Shown here: positions 44,340-54,448 of the stretch, one piece after another
Numbering within the stretch: position 1 is the first letter of the stretch
Layout: each line of letters opens with the position of its first letter
Assembly: GCA_011364965.1 (NCBI GenBank)
Contig: RDOB01000004.1
Location: 262,036-326,035 of the forward strand
Length of the DNA: 64,000 nucleotides
DNA from: Candidatus Heimdallarchaeota archaeon
GTDB lineage: Archaea; Asgardarchaeota; Heimdallarchaeia; Hodarchaeales; Hodarchaeaceae
Reading direction: 5' to 3'
Position numbers and translations under genes: made by a program
The notes under the pieces: model-generated
What the model saw: only the letters and a program-made list of their open reading frames with translations
Databases searched by the model: none
Told to the model about the DNA's origin: nothing

Positions 44340-45569
44340 TTGAATCAACAAGATCAGACTGAGTCCACATTAGATGAAATTTTTGAGGGTTATCTCAAAT
44401 CTCCGAAGTTATTTAAGCGCCGTGATGTTCTGGATAGTTCATTCGTTCCCGAGAATCTTCCTCATCGTACAGACCAAATCAAACAACTCGGGTATATTTT
44501 AGCTTCTGTTTTACGGGGTGCAAAACCTAGTAATATTTTATGCTTTGGTAAGACTGGTACGGGGAAAACTGCTGTATCTAAATATGTCTTGAATATCCTT
44601 AGCAAGAAAGCACCTCAAGAGGGCTTTCGTATTGAAGTAGCTTACTTAAACTGTAATTCAGTTGATACTAATTACAGAGTTTTTGCAGATCTGTGTAGTA
44701 CTCTTGGTATTGAGGTACCTTTTACAGGTTTAGCAACGGATGAAGTCTTTTCTAGATTTAAATCAGGCCTTGATCAACGTGATTCATTATTCATTGTTGT
44801 TTTGGATGAAATAGACAGCTTAATTAAAAAATCTGGAAATGAAACACTTTACAATCTTACTCGGATAAACGCAGATTTAACTCGTGCCAAGGTAAGTCTT
44901 ATTGGCATTTCCAACGATTTAAAGTTCAAAGAGTATTTGGATCCTCGTGTACTTTCCTCTTTATCTGAAGAGGAAATTGTATTCAAACCTTATGAGGCTC
45001 CTGAAATTACTGACATTCTTGTAGAACGGGCTCAAATCGCTTTTCAAGAGGAAACACTTTCCGAGGGAGTTATTAATATGATTGCAGCTATTGCTGCTCA
45101 GGAACATGGAGATGCTCGCCGAGCTATCGATTTATTACGGGTTTCTGCGGAAATTACTGAACGCGAAGGGAAGAAAGTTATTGGTCAGGACCATGTGAAA
45201 AAGGCACAAGGAGCTATTGAAAGGAATACTATCACTGAAGTAATAAGTACGTTACCCCTTCAATCTAAAATGGTAATATTAGCCATTCACTTGCTGGAAT
45301 ATCAAATCGGTAATTCCGAATCTGTTTCTACTGGAGACGTTTATGAGGAATACGCTCGTATCTGTAAAGAGACGGGAATGGATTCTTTGACGCAACGGCG
45401 AGTGGGAGATCTAATTAATGAATTAGACGCTTTAGGTGTTATTACAGCTCGGGTGGTATCTCGTGGTCGACATGGACGTACAAAAGAAATTCGCTTCAGT
45501 ATCCCTAAGTCACTTGTTGATTCTATTCTTCGGGAAGATAAGATGCTTTCTAGTAATATCGAATGGTAA
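44340..45569 (+). CDS. cdc6: Orc1/Cdc6 origin-binding protein
   Basis: The 409-residue archaeal initiator that binds origin boxes and loads MCM. Walker A is GKTGTGKTA near residue 62, Walker B VVLDEIDSL, sensor 1 LIGISND, sensor 2 HGDARRAIDLL, and a C-terminal winged helix ending in RGRHGRTKEIRFSI. TTG 44340 is preferred because GGTGAG lies ten bases upstream; frames from 44307 or 44325 are longer. It converges with the DP1 gene, and cdc6 next to polymerase D subunits is a known arrangement at euryarchaeal origins. Confidence 0.93.
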   Translation: MNQQDQTESTLDEIFEGYLKSPKLFKRRDVLDSSFVPENLPHRTDQIKQLGYILASVLRGAKPSNILCFGKTGTGKTAVSKYVLNILSKKAPQEGFRIEVAYLNCNSVDTNYRVFADLCSTLGIEVPFTGLATDEVFSRFKSGLDQRDSLFIVVLDEIDSLIKKSGNETLYNLTRINADLTRAKVSLIGISNDLKFKEYLDPRVLSSLSEEEIVFKPYEAPEITDILVERAQIAFQEETLSEGVINMIAAIAAQEHGDARRAIDLLRVSAEITEREGKKVIGQDHVKKAQGAIERNTITEVISTLPLQSKMVILAIHLLEYQIGNSESVSTGDVYEEYARICKETGMDSLTQRRVGDLINELDALGVITARVVSRGRHGRTKEIRFSIPKSLVDSILREDKMLSSNIEW

Positions 45570-45580
45570 ATCTTGTACTA

Positions 45581-47128
45581 CTAAATTATTCTGAGATCAA
45601 CCATCTGGATTGTATTTCGATCTGTAGAATAAACTGGGAATAATGCACTTTTCTCCCGGGTTTCTTTGGGATCTTTTACAAAAGTACCTGGAAGAACCAG
45701 TTTTATTCCTTTATATTCTTTATATCCTACTTGATGAAAATGGCCAGTTACCATAATATCTGGGATCCTATCAATTACCAGATAATCGGTTTCAAATGGT
45801 GCAAGCGGATAAAAAGATCCATATTCGGGGTATAAGTGACGATATTCCAGTAAGTTTTCGAGGCCAGTAAAATAATCCTCCTTTTTTAAATTAAATTGCC
45901 TTTCAAATACAAAATCTAGGCCATTACCATGAAATAGTAAACATATCCTCCCATTTATCTGTAATTGGACAGGATTTCCATAGCTTTGAACATTAGGCAA
46001 CGAGATTAATGGTTGGCCAATTTTTTTGTCTATTGAAGGTTGAGGTAGCGCTGTTTGGGTAGCATCTCGCTCACCTGGAATAATAATTATTTTAATCTCC
46101 TTTGGAATGTCTTCCAGTAATTTTGCTAAACCTTCATATTGAGACTGAAGAGATTTTGTAATGAGATCATTCTTTTGATCTTGAAAATGACCGATCCCCT
46201 CTACTAAGTCTCCTGCAATAATTATTGTACTAATATTCTCGGAAATTTGTATCAAATCCTTTTTTGAAGTTTCTAAATTCAGGAATTTTAACAAATTCGT
46301 GAATATGCTTCGAGAAAAGTGTTTTGAACCGAAATGAATATCTCCTAAGATTAAAATGTTACCAGAGCTAGAATTAGACGTTTTAGGTGAGGTTTTTACC
46401 ACTCCAGGTCTAATTATATCTTTCCCCCACCAAGCATTGATAGGTCCTTCAATATAATTTTTGGGTAATACTCCCCTTATTCCTACCACTGTATCTCTTA
46501 TTATTTTTCTAAAACTTGGAAAACTTTTACTATCTTCCACCATAACACATCTTGTGTTTATTCCAGTAGCTAAATCTTCTAATTGTATAACGAATCGATT
46601 GGTATGTAGAACTCTGGTATCTTGAACCATTCCAATAATAATCCCTTCTCTTCCTTCAGGAACCTCATCTTTCGACAAATTTTGGGATATAATTGCGGGA
46701 GTTTCATCAATATTAGATTTTAAAATTTTTATGAGCTGTTGATATCGATTTATAAACAGATTCCTAAAACTAGTTATATCAGGTTTTTCTAACGCCTTTT
46801 CAGGAATATCTAAAAGAATTGTAATTTCTGGTGGATTTCTTACTGGTTTAAGGTCTTTGAATTTTTCACCGAGTATCTTATCTTCAGTCTCTGGAAGTAC
46901 GTCAACAATATTGTCTTTAATTGGTTTTATTTTCAGCTGTTGGATATTGAATTTTTTTACGTCTTCTAAGTTAATAACCAGCTTATTTCTTGATAGTTGC
47001 TCCAAATTTACTTCTAATTCTTCTTCAGTTATCTTTTTCCCCAGTAAATAGCGAAGTGCTTCAGGATTTATGTTGAAATTCTTTTCCACTATTATTCGTA
47101 GTAAATCCGCCTTTTCCAAGCTCAACAC
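45581..47128 (-). CDS. polB: DNA polymerase D small subunit DP1
   Basis: The 515-residue B-subunit of the archaeal replicative polymerase D. Helical N-terminal domain, OB fold (about 165-230), then the phosphoesterase domain with LGDIHFGSKH, AGDLVEGIG, FHGNGLD and TGHFHQVGY. The third motif, normally PGNHD, reads PGERD, so the Asn and His used by the 3'-5' nuclease are missing while other ligands remain. The eukaryotic B-subunits, which are inactive, have PGEFD there. The large subunit is not in the window. Confidence 0.92.
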   Translation of the reverse strand: MLSLEKADLLRIIVEKNFNINPEALRYLLGKKITEEELEVNLEQLSRNKLVINLEDVKKFNIQQLKIKPIKDNIVDVLPETEDKILGEKFKDLKPVRNPPEITILLDIPEKALEKPDITSFRNLFINRYQQLIKILKSNIDETPAIISQNLSKDEVPEGREGIIIGMVQDTRVLHTNRFVIQLEDLATGINTRCVMVEDSKSFPSFRKIIRDTVVGIRGVLPKNYIEGPINAWWGKDIIRPGVVKTSPKTSNSSSGNILILGDIHFGSKHFSRSIFTNLLKFLNLETSKKDLIQISENISTIIIAGDLVEGIGHFQDQKNDLITKSLQSQYEGLAKLLEDIPKEIKIIIIPGERDATQTALPQPSIDKKIGQPLISLPNVQSYGNPVQLQINGRICLLFHGNGLDFVFERQFNLKKEDYFTGLENLLEYRHLYPEYGSFYPLAPFETDYLVIDRIPDIMVTGHFHQVGYKEYKGIKLVLPGTFVKDPKETREKSALFPVYSTDRNTIQMVDLRII

Positions 47129-47283
47129 TTTGCCAATACTTCATTCTCATTTAGGGTTGGCTGTATTCAATACAATATGATATTAATGTTTTTCGAGAAT
47201 AAAGGGTCATTGAACTCTGAACTGAGGTTCAATATTTCATCATAAAAAGAACATAAAAAGGAAGAAAGAGGATTTAGAATTCC

Positions 47284-49446
47284 CTATGGTGCTATTGCAC
47301 CTGGAGGTATTAAATCCCACCTGATTTTCCAGATGAATATCCAATCATGAGCTGTTTGGTATGCTAACTCATAATAATCAGCATACTCTGCATATTCCGC
47401 TGAAAATCCTTTAGTTTCAGGTGCGTTATCTTCTATTGGACCATATTGAGTTATTCTATCATAAGATTCATCCGTAACGCCAGTGGTAAATAATGCCCAA
47501 AAGACTGAGTCGTAGAATTTGTCTACGTATCCAGTGATATATTGGTGCCGTGAATCGTATTCTAAATAGTCTTCTTCATTGATTTGAATAATATTCCCTG
47601 CGTCTTCGCCGATTCTAACAAACCATGGGACTTTTCCGAGATCTGAATCAAACCCATATATACCAAATCCATCTGATACTAGAACTGCAATATACGTTAC
47701 ATCATAAATTTTAGCAATTTTTAAAGACTCTCGCGGGTTTAGAACAAGCATACATCCTACATTCGCAATCTTAGTCTTATTAATAGTTGCATTATCTACC
47801 AAAATTGTCGTATTCGAATTTCCACTTATCCAGTATCCATAATCCCACCAAGATGCTGTTACATCTGTAGCTCCTGTATTGTAATCGAGCCATCCTATTG
47901 CTTCTTGCCAATCGTTTCCAATAATGGCTCCACCTGTTCCTGAGGGAACCACAGTTAGTATTGAAGGCGGAGATGCCGAGTTTGTTGCTGCATCAGTTGC
48001 TGTGAGTATTGATAATAAGAGGAAGATGCCAATAAAGCTGAACGCGATTGCGGTAAGTTCATTTGAGAGTGGTTGTATAAATCGTGTTTTTCTTCTTGAA
48101 AGAGCAAACCGTTCTTGAAATGTTAAGACAAATGGTAATAGAATTTGATCTACCGCTTTTGCAGTTAATAAAGCTGCGGCTGGGGCTAATATTAAGGCTA
48201 ATCTGACCATTGATCCTGCAAAATATATCGATGTAACTCCAAATAATAGTAAAAGCAGGTTCCTTTCGGTAGGTTTTTCATAAAGAAAATATATTCCTAG
48301 AGGCAGGAAGAAAATCAATAAACCAACATTTCTAAAGAATGTTGACCAAACCACAATTTGATGTTCACTTACAGACTTTAAAATTGGTGTTGTGTCTCGT
48401 ATGAAAGGAAATATTACCGTAATAAATTTGGATGATAGATTAAACAATGTCCCAGATAACAATAATATTCCAAGACCTAAGATACCACCTGCCACAACAA
48501 TTGGTAAAAGTGATCTTACTCGATTTATAATTGGTTGTGTATTGTAGAAGGATTGGATATATTGATAAAGCTCTACTAAAAAGATTAATCCAAAAACTCC
48601 GAGGGGAACCAGAGCATCCGTATTTAATAACGAGCTTGGCCCATTTCTAGGTATTAAAGCACTAATGAATAAGCCAATAAGAACTGAACCACCATACGAG
48701 ACAAAAAGACGGTTTGAATGCTTTTTCATAATTAATAAAACGAATGCATGAAGTGCTAATACATTAAAAACGTAAGTTGATGCTCCCCATGAACCTGAGA
48801 GTATCCCAAGACATAATCCTGCAATCATTGTGGAATATAAAGAACCCGTTCTCAAGGATCTTGCGTAAAAATAAAGAGATAAAACGAGGAATAATATTCC
48901 TAATGCTTCGTTATCAAAAAATCCTGCTGTAGTTCGTTGTAAATGTCCAGCTGATAATGCTAAGAACAAAGATGCCATCAAACCAATTTTTTTATTCCCC
49001 AGTTCTTTTCCAAGAAAATACATTGCAATTGTAGTTATGGCGCCAAATAAAGCAGGCTGAAAGAAGCATATAACTTCAAGAGGAATATCTAATCCAATAA
49101 GCAGAGTAAATTGATGAATCAAAACAGCAGAGAGCGGTGTCCCGATGTATTGACTTTTTCCCCAAAATCTTCCCTCGGGGTACCAGGTTTGAGTATCAAC
49201 CCAGCTAAAAAATGCAAAAAGACCATTTTGCTCAATATACTGTGCTGCTCGAAATTGAGAAAAAGGGTCATTAGCAGATAAAATTATTTCGTACCGAAAT
49301 ATTGTTAAAATCCTAAAAAAGTATGCAATGATAAAGATTAATACTAATGCGGCATAACCAAAGACCATTTCTTTGCTAATAGTTGTTGCTGCAGTGTTAT
49401 AGCGATTTCTGAGATCGTTTACAATTTTATCAACGATAACTGGCAT
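47284..49446 (-). CDS. aglB: Oligosaccharyltransferase STT3/AglB
   Basis: It transfers lipid-linked glycan to Asn of exported proteins. The 720 residues contain about thirteen membrane helices; the first external loop has NDPFSQFRAA with its Asp ligand, a DNE-type motif appears in GFFDNEALG, and the catalytic-site WWDYG is in TASWWDYGYW near residue 540. The C-terminal globular part is short, as in the smaller archaeal forms. The sequon-rich surface proteins in this window are plausible substrates. Confidence 0.93.
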   Translation of the reverse strand: MPVIVDKIVNDLRNRYNTAATTISKEMVFGYAALVLIFIIAYFFRILTIFRYEIILSANDPFSQFRAAQYIEQNGLFAFFSWVDTQTWYPEGRFWGKSQYIGTPLSAVLIHQFTLLIGLDIPLEVICFFQPALFGAITTIAMYFLGKELGNKKIGLMASLFLALSAGHLQRTTAGFFDNEALGILFLVLSLYFYARSLRTGSLYSTMIAGLCLGILSGSWGASTYVFNVLALHAFVLLIMKKHSNRLFVSYGGSVLIGLFISALIPRNGPSSLLNTDALVPLGVFGLIFLVELYQYIQSFYNTQPIINRVRSLLPIVVAGGILGLGILLLSGTLFNLSSKFITVIFPFIRDTTPILKSVSEHQIVVWSTFFRNVGLLIFFLPLGIYFLYEKPTERNLLLLLFGVTSIYFAGSMVRLALILAPAAALLTAKAVDQILLPFVLTFQERFALSRRKTRFIQPLSNELTAIAFSFIGIFLLLSILTATDAATNSASPPSILTVVPSGTGGAIIGNDWQEAIGWLDYNTGATDVTASWWDYGYWISGNSNTTILVDNATINKTKIANVGCMLVLNPRESLKIAKIYDVTYIAVLVSDGFGIYGFDSDLGKVPWFVRIGEDAGNIIQINEEDYLEYDSRHQYITGYVDKFYDSVFWALFTTGVTDESYDRITQYGPIEDNAPETKGFSAEYAEYADYYELAYQTAHDWIFIWKIRWDLIPPGAIAP

Positions 49447-49623
49447 CTCGTTTACTCACCAATGGAATCCTCTGTATTTATTCTCCTGAAATTAAGAACA
49501 TAATAAGCATAAAAGAGAAAGGCTTACTTGACTTACAAACGGCACTCTTTTTTTCTAGCTTTTTTTAATTTTGTAATACAATATTTTGAACTTCTCATCT
49601 CTCTTCGGGTGTGATATGTATTT

Positions 49624-49965
49624 ATGACGGCAAAACAGCCCCTAGATCTCGATTTAGAATTGTTTGAACTCAAGTTTCCTGGTAAACTTATAGGTAAAGC
49701 AGTAATTGATGCAAATGCAAGGATGATAGGCGTCATACGGAACGTTCGAGTTCAAATTCCATCTTCTACAATCAGTTTGATTATCAAAGGTCTTGATACG
49801 GAATTTACAATTAAATCTGAAAATATTCAGGCTATTGGTAATGTAATTCAGTTAAATGTGAATATTAAACACTCTGAGCCCATTGAAATTAATGATATTA
49901 TTCGTTTAAGAAATGAAATTAAAGAGGAAATTGACCATTTCTTTCAAGTTCTTCAATCTAGATGA
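49624..49965 (+). CDS. PRC-barrel-like small protein
   Basis: A 113-residue protein whose centre (GKLIGKAVIDANARMIGVIRNVRV) fits the PRC-barrel pattern of a short beta-barrel with xGxVxD; a helical C-terminus follows. PRC-barrels occur in RimM, in CdvA and in small archaeal proteins of unknown role. It converges with the zinc-ribbon gene, with 9 bp between. Role unknown. Confidence 0.65.
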   Translation: MTAKQPLDLDLELFELKFPGKLIGKAVIDANARMIGVIRNVRVQIPSSTISLIIKGLDTEFTIKSENIQAIGNVIQLNVNIKHSEPIEINDIIRLRNEIKEEIDHFFQVLQSR

Positions 49966-49974
49966 ACATTGGAG

Positions 49975-50352
49975 TTAGGTTAAATTTCTAAGATTCTGTA
50001 AGACTTCAATGATTTCTTTGATCAGATTAAGAATCTCTCTGATCTCGGGGATGTCTTCTGAGGAAGCTATTTTTTGAGCAAGAAAGTTCATTTTCCCCGT
50101 TAAGATATCTTGTAATGTAGCTTGTGTCTCTGAAAACGAATATTTCTGTTCAATCTCCTTTGCTTCGTTCTCTGTACTCGCGTAGATTGCCTGCTTCTTG
50201 CATTTTGGACAAAATATCTTATCTTTTTTTTTAAAAAGGGGAACATTGCAATCTGGACATGATTCCGCCATCATCGTGGCCCCTGTTAGTAAAAGTTTAC
50301 TTATTTCCTTGAAATACTTTGATTCTTCGAAATTTTTATTGGACAAATCCAT
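49975..50352 (-). CDS. Zinc-ribbon protein of the Sjogren/scleroderma autoantigen 1 (UPF0148) family
   Basis: A 125-residue protein with one zinc ribbon, CPDCNVPLFKKKDKIFCPKC, near residue 32, preceded by the family stretch LLLTGATMMAESCP and followed by charged helices. The family is shared by archaea and eukaryotes and is often linked to the cytoskeleton or ribosome in name only. It starts 4 bp after valS and so is probably co-transcribed. Confidence 0.84.
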   Translation of the reverse strand: MDLSNKNFEESKYFKEISKLLLTGATMMAESCPDCNVPLFKKKDKIFCPKCKKQAIYASTENEAKEIEQKYSFSETQATLQDILTGKMNFLAQKIASSEDIPEIREILNLIKEIIEVLQNLRNLT

Positions 50353-50356
50353 TTCC

Positions 50357-52954
50357 TCATTCTATTTCTAGTTTTAGAGCAAATTTGTCTTTTATTATGA
50401 AATCTTTATTTTGATTGTCGATTTTGTCAAGGATAATCTTTTTGATATTGTGCATTTCTCTTAAATCAGATATATACTCTTTGAGTTCCTCTGGTAGAAT
50501 TAGAACTTTCAAAGTACCCTTTAATGAAAGTCCATTATCCTTTTTTGATTTCCATATAAAAGAATTTAATTCTATTAGATCTTTTGTAATTTCTAATTCT
50601 TCATTCTTACCGTACTGTGATCGGGGAAAAGTTTCACTGTGAATACTATCTTTAGGCTCATATAAGTTTTGATAAATTGCCTCTGTAATAAATGGAGTAA
50701 TAGGAGCAAGTAGTTTCAGGATCTCTTTCAATGTATAGTGTAATGTATACCGAGCGCTAGAAATATCATCCTGATTGCCGTTTTTTTCTTTGTATGCCCT
50801 AGATTTTACCATTTCGATGTAATGAGGGGCATATATATTCCATACCCAGTTATAAATATTCTCTGCGGGGATTGAGAAGTCTAAATTTTCGTAACCATCT
50901 GTACAGCGGTGAATAAGTGCATCTAAACTTCTTAAAATCCATTCATCAGTTGAATTGAATTTGGATGGCTTTTCGGTAACTGGGAAGGAAGAAATAAATC
51001 TGGCAATATTCCACAGTTTTGTTATAAATCGTGCATTTCCATCTAATTTTGATAGAGAGAATCTAATATCAGATCCATGACTTCCCTGTAAACAAGAGGT
51101 CAATCGAACACTATCTGCTCCATAATAAATATCGAGATCTGATTCTTTTCCAATGAATTTTGAGGAAGTTTCCTTTTCTGCAATAACCTTCCAGCTATTT
51201 CGATCCGGTATTAAGGTTTCTGGAGTATTTTTAGGTAAAAATTTGGGTTGTAAAAATATCAATGGATCCACACTATTACCTGTACTCTTTGACATCTTTC
51301 CTCCATATGGATCTCTAATTAATCCAGATATCCATACTTGTTTAAACGGGGGTTTCCTAAATAAGTGATAGGAACGAAGTATGGTATAGTATAGCCATGT
51401 TCTTACAATTTCTTTGCCCTGAGGTCGAATAGAACAGGGAAAATTTTGCTCAAAAAAGTCATTCTGTTTTTCAAAGAAGATATTACTATAATTACACGCA
51501 GCAAGTTCTGAAATAGAAGAATCGAACCATGTGTCAAATGTTCTAGATTCACCAATCGCTTTTTTAAGAGAATTCCCACATTTTGAACAAGCTTTCAAAG
51601 GTGAAGGTTCTTTCCATGCGTCATAATATCTATCCAAAATATCTTCTTTGGGTACATTTGGGGATTTACACTTAGGACAATACCATATTGGTATAGATGT
51701 GCCATAAAATCGTCTACGTGAAATTGCCCAATCAATGGTTAATGATTTCATCCAATTGTCAAGAATGATTTTACTAACTAAAGGATAGAAGCGCATTTCC
51801 TCCGCAAGCGATTCTAGCTCTGGAAGTACATCTATTTGTTTCAAATAATACTCATCCATGGTAATAATTTCTATGGGAGTTTTTGATCTCCAGCATATCG
51901 GGACTCTTCTTTCTAAAGGAGATTCTCCCAGCAGGTCACCACTTTTTTTTAAGTCTTCCACAATTAATGCTTGAGCATCTTTTGTTGTTTTTCCTTGATA
52001 TACTCCAGCTACAGAGTTCAATAATCCATTCGCTTCAATCATGGTTTCTGGATCATTGATATCAAATTCTCTTAAGATTTTTACATCCGATTTATCGCCA
52101 TAAGCACATATCATCATAATACCTGTTCCAAACTCTGGATCAGCTTCTCTGTGCCCTCGAATTGGTACTAACTTTTTAAAAATAGGCGTTATCGCGTTTT
52201 TTCCTTCTAAGTGAGTATATCTCTTATCTGATGGATGATAAATAACAAGCTCGCAGGTTGGAATCAATTCAGGCCTTGTAGTAGCAATTGTTATTGATTC
52301 TTCTAGTTCCTCTACACCGAATTTCACTTGATATAGTTTAGATTTATCAAATTTGTATTCTATTTCCGCGTCTGCTATTGTTGTCCCACAATCTATGCAC
52401 CAGTTATTTGGCCTTGTTGCTGCATAAATTAAATCTTCATGCCATGCCTTACAAAACGTTTTTTGGGTATTAAATCTATATGAAGCAGAATCTGTTCTAT
52501 AAAAAATCTCTGGAGAGCCATAAAATGTATTACATGATAATCCCATCCACTTCATTACCTGAATTGTGTTTTCCTCAGAGATATCTAATTCCGACTTGCA
52601 TAGTTGCAGAAATTCTTCTCTATCCATATCATGCATACTTTTTCCGAGTTTTTGCTCTACCTTTACTTCAACTGGTAGTCCATTTCTATCAGCACAGGCA
52701 GGGAATATAACATTTTTTCCAAGCATCCGATAATAGCGAGCTATCATATCGATTTGAGCGTAATGGACTGCAAATCCAAGATGGGCTTTTCCAGAAATAT
52801 AGGGAGGCGGAGTGTCTATAATGTAATTCTCCTGGTTTGAGTTCGGGATGTACTTAAAGGTTTCATTCTTTTCCCAATATTCTAATATTTCACGTTCAGA
52901 TATTGCTTTCCATCTTTTTTTCTTCAATTTTGGCTTGAATGACATTTTATTCAC
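50357..52954 (-). CDS. valS: Valyl-tRNA synthetase
   Basis: Class I synthetase of 865 residues. The HIGH motif is ISGKAHLGF (about 53-61), the KMSKS loop is GGKMSKSTGNSVDP near residue 565, and DWAISRRRFYGTSIPIWYC plus ATRPELIPTCE match ValRS rather than IleRS. The editing domain lies between, and a zinc knot CPKC...CSKCGN is present. The C-terminal coiled coil of bacterial ValRS is absent, as usual in archaea. Confidence 0.92.
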   Translation of the reverse strand: MNKMSFKPKLKKKRWKAISEREILEYWEKNETFKYIPNSNQENYIIDTPPPYISGKAHLGFAVHYAQIDMIARYYRMLGKNVIFPACADRNGLPVEVKVEQKLGKSMHDMDREEFLQLCKSELDISEENTIQVMKWMGLSCNTFYGSPEIFYRTDSASYRFNTQKTFCKAWHEDLIYAATRPNNWCIDCGTTIADAEIEYKFDKSKLYQVKFGVEELEESITIATTRPELIPTCELVIYHPSDKRYTHLEGKNAITPIFKKLVPIRGHREADPEFGTGIMMICAYGDKSDVKILREFDINDPETMIEANGLLNSVAGVYQGKTTKDAQALIVEDLKKSGDLLGESPLERRVPICWRSKTPIEIITMDEYYLKQIDVLPELESLAEEMRFYPLVSKIILDNWMKSLTIDWAISRRRFYGTSIPIWYCPKCKSPNVPKEDILDRYYDAWKEPSPLKACSKCGNSLKKAIGESRTFDTWFDSSISELAACNYSNIFFEKQNDFFEQNFPCSIRPQGKEIVRTWLYYTILRSYHLFRKPPFKQVWISGLIRDPYGGKMSKSTGNSVDPLIFLQPKFLPKNTPETLIPDRNSWKVIAEKETSSKFIGKESDLDIYYGADSVRLTSCLQGSHGSDIRFSLSKLDGNARFITKLWNIARFISSFPVTEKPSKFNSTDEWILRSLDALIHRCTDGYENLDFSIPAENIYNWVWNIYAPHYIEMVKSRAYKEKNGNQDDISSARYTLHYTLKEILKLLAPITPFITEAIYQNLYEPKDSIHSETFPRSQYGKNEELEITKDLIELNSFIWKSKKDNGLSLKGTLKVLILPEELKEYISDLREMHNIKKIILDKIDNQNKDFIIKDKFALKLEIE

Positions 52955-53359
52955 TTCTTATCGTTGCTGGATAATATATAATAGTTTCCGTAGTTTCCGT
53001 TTGTATATTGAAGATCAAATTAACTGATTCCAGAGAATTATAAAAATCTTGATTGTAATAAGCAGATTCAATATCAAAGAAAAAGCAGAGACAATAAAAC
53101 AATGTGAGTTTATACGGTTCTCTAATTGCTGGACAAGATTCCAGAATTAACAAAATGATCCCAGCTTTGAATCACCGTAATCACCTAATTTAATCAATGA
53201 AAAGAAACTCTTTTTAAATCTTCATTCTGCGACTTAATGTACTCTTTACAATTCATATCACTTTTATTAAAAGATTAAATTAACAGGGGTTGTTAAAACA
53301 ATCTTATTATTGGTAATGGTCTTGAAATCACCATTTCATTAATTAAAGGAGATTCTGGA
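52955..53359. other. Intergenic region between valS and the APH-like gene
   Basis: No supported gene; a leftward open frame of 68 codons here has composition unlike a protein and no ribosome binding site. It presumably holds divergent promoters. A GGAG for the rightward gene lies at its right end. Nothing else noticed. Confidence 0.5.
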
Positions 53360-54448
53360 TTGACACGAGATATTCTAGCTGAAGAGCAACTTAAATTGGA
53401 GTTAAGACGTGTCTTATCCAAATATTTTCTCAGGCAAATCGAGGATTTAATCCGAAACCAAACTGGAGCTTTTTTTCCTGTGGAAGGTATTCATTCTCTT
53501 GAGCTCGGGCAACGTCTTGGCAGAAGAAAAGAGTTACAATTGATGAATATTACAGTTGTAGATTCTTTGCAAAATCGTAAATTTTCTCTTGATCTAGCAT
53601 TTAAATTTCTTCAGAATGCTGATGCTGCTGTTGAAGAAGGTAACGGAGCTGTATGGCTGGGTGAAATACTGAAAACTAATTATAAGGTTCATACATCTCA
53701 GTTGCTATATTTCTCTCATTCTAATTCTCTTCTGATCTACGAAGGCTTAAAAGGTACTCAAGAATTCTTTGAAAGCCCATTAGACGAACCTCAGAAACTC
53801 TTTCTAGCTGGGCTGGCTCTGCCTTATATTCATGGGATTTTTAGACAAAAAGTCCAAGTAGATAGATATTTACACTTAATAACAAATGTCCTCAATGGAA
53901 TCCCATTTAATCCTGATGAAAAAGAAAACCTCAAGTCCTTATTTCAACCTGATCTACGAAAAATAGGTCTTAGTGAATCTGGGGCTAATTGCTTTGGAGA
54001 TTATCATCCTGGTAATATCATGTTTAAGGATTCAGAATATAAAACATCTAATACTGGAGATATTAAAATTGACCACACTGAAATCTTCTTAATAGATCCT
54101 GCGTACCTGGATCGGTCAGGAAATATTGATCGTGGTGAAGATATTGGCACTTTTTTTGCTAAATTTGCATATAATGATTTCATTATGTCTCAATCATTTG
54201 ATAGATGTGTTTCTGATTTTGACTTAATCTGTAAAGGATATGACCATACTATATCTCAGAATGGGGTAAGACTGAAGGAATTTTATCCAGAAGGAACAAC
54301 TTTTAATTTCCATATTGCTTTAGGAATCCTAATAGACACAATGTTTAAGATTCGAAGTGCAAGTATTTCTAATCCCGAAACTCGCATAAGATCAACTTAT
54401 GAAGCAGTAAAAAACATTCTCACGGAATGTCCGTTTGATTTATCCTAA
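53360..54448 (+). CDS. Aminoglycoside phosphotransferase-fold kinase
   Basis: A 362-residue protein with the APH/choline-kinase catalytic core: GDYHPGNIMF near residue 213, corresponding to the HxDxxxxN loop (with Asp before the His), and the metal-binding Asp in LIDPAYLDR, followed by RGEDIGTFFA. The N-terminal lobe is less clear. Start TTG with GGAG upstream. Substrate unknown; antibiotic resistance should not be assumed, because the fold also includes many small-molecule kinases. Confidence 0.72.
   Translation: MTRDILAEEQLKLELRRVLSKYFLRQIEDLIRNQTGAFFPVEGIHSLELGQRLGRRKELQLMNITVVDSLQNRKFSLDLAFKFLQNADAAVEEGNGAVWLGEILKTNYKVHTSQLLYFSHSNSLLIYEGLKGTQEFFESPLDEPQKLFLAGLALPYIHGIFRQKVQVDRYLHLITNVLNGIPFNPDEKENLKSLFQPDLRKIGLSESGANCFGDYHPGNIMFKDSEYKTSNTGDIKIDHTEIFLIDPAYLDRSGNIDRGEDIGTFFAKFAYNDFIMSQSFDRCVSDFDLICKGYDHTISQNGVRLKEFYPEGTTFNFHIALGILIDTMFKIRSASISNPETRIRSTYEAVKNILTECPFDLS

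Noticed and set aside
52947-53153. Leftward 68-codon frame upstream of valS
   Set aside because: No ribosome binding site and no protein-like pattern; it overlaps the valS start region.
53360-54448. Antibiotic-resistance phosphotransferase
   Set aside because: The APH fold is shared by many metabolic kinases, and there is no mobile context.
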